In this document: positions 39,017 through 64,000 of the stretch, one piece after another
How the letters are laid out: every line of letters starts with the position of its first letter
Numbering within the stretch: the first letter of the stretch is position 1
Source: Zeus faber
Lineage: Eukaryota; Chordata; Actinopteri; Zeiformes; Zeidae
Reading direction: 5' to 3'
DNA length: 64,000 nt
Assembly (NCBI GenBank): GCA_960531495.1
Contig: OY482847.1
Location: forward strand, 26,107,598 to 26,171,597
Program-made: the position numbers and the translations under genes
The notes under the pieces: generated by a model
Databases searched by the model: none
Told to the model about the DNA's origin: nothing
The model's input: only the letters and a program-made list of their open reading frames with translations

Positions 39017-39631
39017 ATGGACCCCGTGGTGCTGAGCTTCCAGGACAGCCTCCTGCGGCGCTCCGACGTGGCCCTGCTGGAGGGACCCCACTGGCTCAAC
39101 GACCAGGTCATCGGCTTCGCCTTCGAGTACTTCGCCGCCGAGCGCTTCAAAGGCCTGGGCCAGACCATCGCCTTCATCAGCCCGGAGGTCACCCAGTTCA
39201 TCAAGTGCGCTTCCTGCCGAGAGGAGTTGGCCCTTTTCCTCGAACCGCTGTGTCTGGCCTCCCGCCGCCTGGTCTTCCTGGCCGTCAACGACAACTCGCA
39301 CCAGGCGGCCGGGGGCTCGCACTGGAGCCTCCTGGTCTATCGCTGCGACCCCGCCCGCTTCGCCCACTATGACTCTCAGAAGGGCGGGAACTCGCTTCAC
39401 GCCAGGCGCATCGCCAGCAAGCTGGAGCCCTTCCTGGGCGCCGGCGGGAAGGTGCACTTCGCGGAGGAGCCCTCTCCGTTGCAGCAGAACAGCTACGACT
39501 GCGGCATGTACGTCATCTGCAACGCCGAGGCCTTGTGCGACAAAGCCGGCGTGGAAACCATCACCCCGACCCACATCACCCAGAAGAGATCCGAGTGGCG
39601 CAGGCTGATCCAGAGACTTGCAAAAGATTAA
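39017..39631 (+). CDS. senp8: Sentrin-specific protease 8 / NEDD8 protease (DEN1)
   Basis: A complete intronless frame of 204 residues (mammalian SENP8 is 212, recalled). This C48 (Ulp1/SENP) cysteine protease trims the NEDD8 precursor and removes NEDD8 from non-cullin targets in cytosol and nucleus. The papain-like triad is visible: His102 in GGSHWSLL, Asp119 in AHYDSQKGG, and Cys162 in NSYDCGMYVI, with the oxyanion Gln at 156-157. The N-terminal LRRSDVALLEGPHWLND is the family's exosite region. The ATG has A at -3 and G at +4, a strong context. Codon third positions are very GC-rich, unlike the AT-rich flanks. There is no signal peptide or membrane segment. The longer antisense frame at 38,882-39,880 is a shadow of this gene. 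Confidence 0.98.
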   Translation: MDPVVLSFQDSLLRRSDVALLEGPHWLNDQVIGFAFEYFAAERFKGLGQTIAFISPEVTQFIKCASCREELALFLEPLCLASRRLVFLAVNDNSHQAAGGSHWSLLVYRCDPARFAHYDSQKGGNSLHARRIASKLEPFLGAGGKVHFAEEPSPLQQNSYDCGMYVICNAEALCDKAGVETITPTHITQKRSEWRRLIQRLAKD

Positions 39632-39975
39632 ACCCCGTTGCTGTTCCATAGAAAATACCTTATGCTCACTATATGCATAACAGCAAATTACAAAAATAAT
39701 ATATATTAATAATCTGCTGCTGGAACCTATATGCACTTGATCATACAATGCAGTCTGTATGAGCTTGTTATATATTAAAAAAAAACAAAAACAAGCACTG
39801 ACCTTTTGGGATAGATAGTATTTGCTGACATGTTTATACCACATACACACACACACACCATCTGAACAATACACCAGCATGCCTATATATATAAAAAAAA
39901 AAAAGTGTAATCAATAAGAATGAGGAAAATGTGTCTTTTTTTATATGAGACAGTTTTTTTTTCTTTACAAAAGTT
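39632..39975. other. senp8 3' flank
   Basis: AT-rich DNA with A and T runs and no obvious nearby poly(A) signal. The first good AATAAA motifs downstream on the plus strand are near 40,590 and 40,642, so the 3'UTR may extend about 1 kb and include the MITE at 39,980-40,231. Confidence 0.4.
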
Positions 39976-39979
39976 GATT

Positions 39980-40231
39980 CAAAGGTCAAGTGTGTGGAAT
40001 TTACAGAACGGACGTGGCAGGGAATGTTATTCACAAGTATGTTTTCATTTGTGTATAATCCCATGAAAATAAGAAGTGTTGTGTTGGCGTTACCTTAGAA
40101 TGAGACGTTTTTCTCGGCATATGGAGCGGGTATGCTTCACGGAGGCCGCCATGTTGCGCCGCCATCGGGAGGGGTATTCAGTTGGTTGCGCACCGCTAGA
40201 TGCCACTAAATTCTACACACTGCACCTTTAA
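39980..40231. mobile_element. TTAA-type MITE downstream of senp8
   Basis: The left end caaaggtcaagtgtgtgg and the inverted right end taaaggtgcagtgtgtag form imperfect terminal repeats of about 24 bp. The right end reads into TTTAA and the phrase gatgccactaaattctacac is a familiar teleost MITE terminus. The interior has two YY1-like motifs (gccgccatgttg, gccgccatcg). No coding capacity. Confidence 0.7.
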
Positions 40232-42500
40232 TGCTTTTTAAGTGACTGTGGAAATGTTTACATAGAATATTGCTCAGGGTCATTTGAAATGAACTAGAAT
40301 TGACGTTATGTTCATGTCATATATTTTGGCATTTGGCAGATTGTCCTTTTTGTCAGCAGTGTGGTCATTTTCTTCTAGTTTTTTTGTCACATGGTGTTTA
40401 GGTTTCTTCCATGATAAAACTGAAGTAACTGCAGAAGGCCTGAATTTAAAGTTTTTTGATGGGAATGAGGTGGAGGTAAAACTTGAGGGCGCGAGGTTGA
40501 TAATATTGTCTCTCAAACTATTTTTTAAGTCCCTCAGGTTCCATCTTGTCTCTTGTCAAATAATGCGCTGGTATGATGGATCACAAAATAATAAACTAAC
40601 TGAAAAAGTCAAAGATTTTTTTTTTTATTCATGTATCCAGCAATAAATGTGTAGCTACATATATGTAGACGTTTGAAGTGGTAGTCCATAAGCTCTGTGA
40701 TGCTCTGTTTTGTTTTTTACTTCTGGGTTCACCCTCGTCTTTGCTCCGAGAAAGGGTTATGTCTCTGGAAAGTAGTCTAATAGATTTATTTGGCGTTTTT
40801 TTGGTCACTTGAGGTGGTGAGGATATTTTTTCTTTTGTGCGTGATGTTCTTTTTGTGAATGTACATCCATATTGACAGTTTAATGACCATAACTAGTCAT
40901 GCTGCTATATCGACTTTACCGCATGCCAATAAGTACAATTCTTTAAAAGTGCGAAATATAGCATAAAATATAGGATTTCTTAAAGAAAATGATTATTCAA
41001 ATAATAATTTGCTTATATACAAATAGACAACAGCTGTTATCGGCAGTCAGTCACTTAAAATAGTCATACAATTACTCAACCAGTCCATATTCTATTTTAG
41101 GATCTGGCAAATCTAGGATGAAGCTTGAGTTATTCTTCAGAATCAGAAAGTGGGGCAAGGTGACTGATATTCCGCAGCAACTTGAGTTTGGATGAAGTAG
41201 ACTTAGTACATGTACGATATATGAGCAGCCCATATAAAGGACCATATAAATGATGTCAGTGTCGTCCCACTGAATGAATTTATAGACCTTAATTAAATTG
41301 GCCACATGCAGTATAATCAGTCCTCTCACCAAGGACTCCCATGGCGCTGTGTGCCAGCAGGGCACTCGAGGCTGGCAGAACGAGTCCGTTTCAGCCCCGT
41401 GCGGCCGAGGGCCCGGAGCAGCTCTTAAATCTTCATGTCCTGGACTGATTCCACCTTCCAGACACCTCCTCCCCCTCCCTTTCATGTCGTTCTCATCTAC
41501 ACCCTCCGGTCATATATATTTCACCTGAAGTAGCCACGGGGAGCCTCCCAGGTTTACAGTTGTCCTCGTAAAGCGCCACAAAGCCGGGGCGCTCGTCTCT
41601 CTTGGCAGCCTGCTTTATGGGCTGGACGGCGCTGAAAGCCAGAGAGAACAATAAAGGAGGTCCGACAAATGACCGATTTGCCGAGTCAGACGTAGGCGCG
41701 TTTACAATGACTCAAACGGCAACTTTCTACCTGCACGGCGGAGTGGGAGGAGAAGCGGTTATACATGTAGCTATAGCAGAAGTGTCATAAAAACTCTCCT
41801 GTTTCATGGTTTATGTCACGCGCACAGCAGGTCCTTCCATGTGCCATAGTTGGGCAATTGAATGGAGCCTCATGCGCTGGGAGGCCTCGTGAATTTGTGT
41901 GGAGACGGTACAGAGTGGACACGGGCACGGTGGGCGGAGGAGAGGAAATACGCACTCGTAGTTTTAAGACTTTTGTGATGTGATGAAAAGTTGGGCTCTT
42001 TTAAGAGATTGGGCTCTTTACGTGAATGGAATTCGCACAGGCTGCTTGGGCTTGCAACTGAGATTATTCTATTTTAGGCCACGCCTACAACACAAAAGAC
42101 CAAATGTACGTACGTGAATAAGCAAAAGTAACAATAAACTTGTCACACAGCACTACGAGGATTATCATCAGCAGTGATATCATCAGTGATAAGATTCCGA
42201 TAGATTACATTATTATACCGTTTAATATCGGAGATTAATTTAGATCTATTGCATAAAATGACCCATAATTGCTGTGACAGAACATATTCCTCGAAATCTA
42301 GTCTTAAAACAGACATATCAAACACAACGCCCAACATGGGTTTTAGACTGGTTCAAGTCTGGAATTTTCCATCCAAGCCCTGTGCCTTGAAATGAATATG
42401 AATGGAGGAGACGACCATAAAAATCGGTGCCTCAAAGAGTCAAGCCGCTGCCGGAGGGCTTCAGGGTTCAAGGACTTCAGGCTTTGATGCCAGGTGATCA
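40232..42500. other. senp8-gramd2a intergenic spacer, no gene seen
   Basis: The 112-codon plus-strand frame at 40,308-40,646 and the 137-codon minus-strand frame at 41,072-41,485 have no recognised motif. The first may be senp8 3'UTR. Confidence 0.5.
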
Positions 42501-42587
42501 TTGAAAGCCGGCAACACAAGCGCGCGTTTCTTCTCTGCCCTGATCTCCGGGAACTTTTGAGCGTGTACTTGTGTTGCCGGCTTTCAA
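42501..42587. repeat. Perfect 20-bp inverted repeat with 47-nt loop
   Basis: ttgaaagccggcaacacaag (42,501-42,520) and its exact reverse complement (42,568-42,587) flank 47 nt. The perfect arms in otherwise unique DNA suggest a recent MITE-like insertion or selection for a stem-loop. Confidence 0.95.
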
Positions 42588-42652
42588 GCGCTCACCTTGT
42601 AAAACCCTCAAGGCCTCCAAGACTAAAGTTCTCGACCAACGACTTATCGCTT

Positions 42653-42706
42653 TGAGCCACTGAGTCTTACGGAGCTTGGGCCACTGAGTCTTATGGAGCT
42701 TGGCCG
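42653..42706. repeat. Two-copy tandem duplication
   Basis: Two adjacent copies of a 26-27 bp unit, gccactgagtcttacggagc then gccactgagtcttatggagc, differ by one C-to-T change within the quoted part. Confidence 0.9.
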
Positions 42707-42709
42707 TCT

Positions 42710-43910
42710 CCGATCACTTGATTCAAGGAACATGGACTTGGACGGAAAAATCAGGACTTGAACCTGTGACGGCGGCGCCTGAGCCATCACACAACCGGGT
42801 CACCTCCATTTAGCTTTGCTCACTGAAAAGGGCTCCCTCAAAATAGTTTTGTTTCACCAGCCATGCTTGCATTAAGTGAGTTGGAGAAGAGCCTCACATT
42901 GTTCGTACCCGGGGGCTCCCAAATCACGGAGACCGCCCCAGGTTGTGTCACGGATAAGAGCAGCGACCAAAGTTTCCCTCCCGGTGTTTCTAGGTGCTTC
43001 ATATTTAACTCCTGGCAAGGGCCTTGAAACACAGAGCACATTGTTCTCTGACCTCCTTAATGTGGCTTTCGGAGGAAGCGCACAGAACGTCGGAGCACGT
43101 CTGAAAGCGACTACGTGACGTCAAACATGGAAGTGCGCGTCAGTGTGACTGAACCGAGGAGCATCCTGAAGCCACTGTGCTTCCGGGTGCGGATCACAAC
43201 GCTCTCCCCTTCTGCTCCGGCTCGTGAAGCGGGTCAAGCGGACGACCCGGCACCACGAGGTGAAAAGAAAGAGGGAAAAAGAAGTAGGGCAGGGAACAGC
43301 AAACGTGCTGTGGGGCACCTTTCTGTGGCCCGGCCTCCCATCTGCCCATTCCCATCTACGGTCGAAGCCAAAACCCGACCTCATTTTCCTGGGTTCTCAT
43401 GAGGAGGTTTCCCCGCTCGAAAACGTGTGCCCTCATTATCGGAGCGCTTCTGAAGCTCTGATTCAGATATTTTTTGTGAATTTTTTTTCTTATCACTTTA
43501 TCATTACTACCTGTTGTTTAAACGTGAGCTGTTGTCAGACCGCAATTTCCCTCCCTCCATCGATCTATTCAGACATCGAGTGTATTACAGGGTTTAACTG
43601 AAATGCTTCGGGTCTGTCCTTTCTCCAGAAGTGGACACGTTGCTTGCACCCTCCACTGGGGTCGTCCGCTTTTTGGAAATGGAGTGTTTTTTAACTGGTT
43701 CTAGCACGGGGTCCTACAAGGTGCTGCTGTCCTCCGGTAGCTCTACAGGGAGTTGTGAGTTGTTGAGTCCGGGGTTGTTGTTGATTTTGTTTTTTTAACG
43801 CCGGCGAGGGCAGAGGCCGTGTGGGAGCATTCCAGGACGGACAAGATGGGTCCTGGAGGAACGGACGAGGCTGCAGCCTGTCTGGCCATCTGCTGCGACC
43901 TGCCTCCACT
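42710..43910. other. Intergenic spacer, moderately GC-rich, no gene seen
   Basis: Frames at 43,115-43,402 and 43,224-43,601 (plus) are short and unsupported. A CpG-rich patch at 43,060-43,270 could be regulatory, but no defined element is visible. Confidence 0.4.
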
Positions 43911-43912
43911 CC

Positions 43913-44091
<179 letters not shown>

Positions 44092-44838
44092 GATTCATGG
44101 GAGTTTGCCCTGAGTGCTTTGTTTTTCGGCCTCTCGAAAGAATCTTGTTAAATTGGGTCCAACAAAGAGCCACATGAAAGAGGAGACTGTGAAATCCTTT
44201 AGTTGCAACTCGTCAGGAAACGTCACATTACTGAGTTGTGCTTTAAAACAATACACTTCACTGAGTGGATTTACTCAGGGTCGGGCCGGTGGCTTAAAAT
44301 CAAATCATAATCCGTCCAGTAAATATGAAGGAATGCTTGAGCCAGACACAACAAATTAGCACTGAAATGAAATGAATACATAACAAATGCATTAGAAAAC
44401 ACTATATTCTATTTTGTGTTTCTAGATTCAATCCTCTGTTGTGTTCACATACGGGGGCGGTTCTCGCAGATACCGATTAGGCCTCATCGAAGACTAAATC
44501 ACACTTTTAATCTGGAGTAAGCGAAATGGCGTTTCTCAGTCATGGTTTAAAACGGGCTCAGCCTTGCCCTTGTCTTGCTTTAAACAATCAGATTTACAGA
44601 AGGAAGATCAGAGCTAATCTAGGTCTAAGTGACGTCTTAAATGGAGCCCGGATTAATGGGTGTGGCCTCCAGGTGGACCAGGTTGATCTGGACTAAGACA
44701 AATTAGGTTCGTTTTGGTAGTTTATTAGAAACCGTCAATAAATTATCACACGGGTTTAGTTAATTCTGTTAAAACAAAGTAAACTCAGCATTAAATAACC
44801 AATTAAACACAGATACCACTGAAGGCGAAAACCCATTG

Positions 44839-44840
<2 letters not shown>

Positions 44841-44879
<39 letters not shown>

Positions 44880-44882
44880 CGA
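44841..44882. repeat. (GT)15(GC)6 microsatellite
   Basis: Fifteen GT units followed by six GC units, the same CG-next-to-CA architecture as the tract at 43,913. Confidence 0.95.
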
Positions 44883-45164
44883 GCGGTAAATCTATTTATT
44901 TCTTGTGTTATTAATTTCCTGGATGTAATCTGGAATATGTATACCATAATACATAATATACTGTATACAACAATGTATAATATATATGACCCTCAGAAAA
45001 CAGATCCGAACAGCAACAAAATACTCTTTTTCAGGTTCTGGAGTTACTTAGTCTGAAATGTTTTAAATAAGCACAAAGTAAACACTCCTCTCACAGCAGG
45101 TCCAGTGATACCAATCTTAGTATAAGCAAAAACAAAAACGAATAAAAAGAAGAGATCTCTTCCA

Positions 45165-45192
45165 TGAAAAAAAAACAAAAAAAAAACAAAAA

Positions 45193-45238
<46 letters not shown>
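45165..45238. repeat. A-rich and (AT)n tract
   Basis: Several A-runs separated by single C bases, followed by about 20 AT units. Confidence 0.9.
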
Positions 45239-45240
<2 letters not shown>

Positions 45241-46400
45241 TGTCCGTCAACACGTCACCACCTCATTCACATCTCTTCACACACAGCAGTTGTGTTCTGA
45301 TTGTATCACAGTACATATTTGATCTTAGCCAGGCCAAGTATCTGTGCTTACACCGTTTACCACTTTGCATTTAAATACCCTCATTAGCACAAACGAGTAC
45401 CTATCACCGAGCGATAACCAAATCTCATCTCATAAAATTGTCACATTAACATACTTTTGAAAACATGGACATATTCATATCATTAAAAAGTGTGTTGCAG
45501 CCACTGGCATTCTGGGATTGGGGTCTGGGGAAGAACAAAGGCATATAAGCTAAACATAACTTAGAATAACTAAGTATGTGACTCATTGGTTTAAAAAGTC
45601 TTGAATGAGGAGAAATATTGACCGAAGAATCCAGCAGCATGCGGGCATGTAATCATGTCATTGAAAACTGAATTCAAAGTTTCTTGCATGAAATTTGGCC
45701 TCTACTGCAAGTGCTTTTGTAATTCGTTTAAAGGACGTGTTGTGGTTGTACAGTATTACGTGCTTCAAGTTGGAGCAGGGTGTTTAAATCAAGTCCAACA
45801 CCTTTTAGGGAGAAATATCAAATGAATGCCTGGCACGAGGACGGTGTGCTCCCATGCTTTCCTTACATCAAAGACCTGGTTTTAATGGGAGTCTGGAGGT
45901 AACCAGAGGGTCTGGGATTCATTGATGGAAGAATAAAAGTTGTTTACACCCATCACCATTTCTATCTTATTTCCTGACTTCTCACCATCCATCCACCATT
46001 AACAAACCGATAACACGATATTTGTTATTGTGTGATTGACACCAATCTCCAGTTTGCCAGCACCATTAACAGTAGATTAGACCACGAGATGGCTCATTAT
46101 GTCTACATTTTAACTGCGGTAAAAAAAAACAAAAAAAACCTCTAGTGAAGATCTACAGTAATAAACAATAAATAGACTAGCTTGTTTGCATAGTCCAGAG
46201 ATGAAGGTAAAAAGGAATGTATCTTCCAATGTACGAGTCGGAGGCGCCAATCGACGTCCGGTCCCCGGGTGGGTACTGTTTCGTCCTGAGTCGTGCTGGA
46301 CTGAGCCGTCTCCGGGCTCTGATCTGTTCAGAACGACCGGCTCTGCCGCCAGCCGGTCGCAGGCAACAGTCACCCACAGGGTCCCAGTGGAAAGTCATGG
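45239..46400. other. gramd2a 3'UTR and downstream flank
   Basis: This lies 3' of the gramd2a stop on the minus strand. I could not pick a convincing polyadenylation signal near the stop, so the UTR length is unknown. The minus-strand frame 46,177-46,398 lies within the predicted 3'UTR. Confidence 0.4.
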
Positions 46401-63426
<17,026 letters not shown>

Positions 63427-63544
63427 CTGTGATGAGAGCAAATTAAATACTTAGAACATCATGAATCCTCCCTGATCTCCCAGTATTTGTATTTGTTTTC
63501 ATGTTTTTTTTTGTCATTTCCTCATGCCATGTCACTAACCTCCA

Positions 63545-63870
63545 TGTCATTTCAGATCTGCCCACTCCCTTTCGATGTCACTCCCATCCCTCCATCTGGT
63601 TTTTCCTCAGTCCCTCAGTATAAATACCAGTCCACTTCCCTTTGTTGTCCGTCAGACTGAGACTTAGCTTTCCCGCAACTACTTCCTGATTCCTGTCTGA
63701 ACCTCTGCCTGATCCCCTGGACTCTGACTCTCTGACAGTTCCCTGCCGGATAAGTTAGCCTTCTCTTACTGATCTCCTGGTTTTGAACCCTGCCCGTTTT
63801 ATTTAGAATAAACCTTGTGGACTTTGACTTCTTAGCTTGTTTTTGTGTCGTGCTCGTGGGTTCATATCCT
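63545..63870 (+). mobile_element. LTR-like fossil (solo LTR candidate)
   Basis: The sequence has a TATA-type box (63,619-63,626) and a polyadenylation signal AATAAA (63,807-63,812) in LTR order. The intervening C/T-rich text (ctgcctgatcccctggactc) has the style of fish LTR retroelement termini. No internal region or second LTR lies next to it, so it would be a solo remnant. Family and exact ends are unresolved. It lies in the 5' part of gramd2a, antisense to it. Confidence 0.45.
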
Positions 63871-64000
63871 TTCAAAATTACAATCTGGCCAGAAATTAAC
63901 CCAGCAGACTCAGACTCTCAGAAGAGAGAACACGAGAAACAACTCACCGCCATCACGGGGACTCTCCAGGAATCTGCTGCAGGCCATGACAAAGGAGGCT

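Noticed and set aside
38882-39880. 332-codon minus-strand open frame, the longest in the window
   Set aside because: It is antisense to senp8; its Ala/Val/Gly-rich middle is the GC-rich shadow of the protease frame and its ends are AT-rich spacer.

Overview
This window is vertebrate nuclear DNA, almost certainly from a ray-finned (teleost) fish. The three recognisable genes have GT-AG introns and vertebrate family signatures. Non-coding DNA dominates. It is packed with dinucleotide microsatellites and with short non-autonomous transposons whose ends are of types common in fish genomes (hAT, Tc1/mariner, TTAA-flanked and tRNA-SINE). There are no operons, CRISPR arrays or prokaryotic signals.

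Layout. (1) 1-36,860 is the 5' end of myo9a on the minus strand. A single coding exon (17,579-16,683) carries the start codon, the Ras-association-like domain and the first part of the myosin motor with its P-loop. The next coding exon lies off the left edge, so 1-16,682 is intron 2. A probable untranslated first exon ends at a good splice donor at 36,860, which makes intron 1 about 19 kb. (2) 36,450-38,480 is GC- and CpG-rich and is the likely divergent promoter of myo9a (minus) and senp8 (plus). It contains a (CAG)n tract and other simple repeats. (3) 39,017-39,631 is senp8, a complete intronless reading frame for the NEDD8 protease, with His102, Asp119 and Cys162 visible. (4) 46,401-63,426 is gramd2a on the minus strand. 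Ten exons were resolved by matching splice phase; the N-terminal exon(s) are missing and probably lie to the right. Gene order and orientation, myo9a(-) senp8(+) gramd2a(-), match human 15q23.

The introns and spacers hold transposon fossils. They include a TIR element with a 16-unit CCAAT-box minisatellite and a RecQ-like helicase fragment (12,206-13,151), a tRNA-derived SINE (19.1-19.4 kb), two TTAA-flanked elements, a Tc1 transposase remnant, a mariner-type MITE, three hAT-type elements, a LINE 3' tail, an LTR-like fossil near the right end, and four copies of an unnamed interspersed repeat. They also hold very long (CA)n tracts and several perfect hairpins.

The three genes are not a pathway. 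Myo9a is a RhoGAP myosin, Senp8 processes NEDD8 and deneddylates targets, and Gramd2a is an ER-plasma membrane contact protein. Their link is conserved synteny and, for myo9a and senp8, a probable shared promoter region. I found no new multi-gene system. The observations most worth checking are the CCAAT array inside a transposon, UG-repeat splice-site architecture in gramd2a, the gramd2a stop codon assembled across a splice junction, and a possible internal alternative N-terminus of gramd2a.
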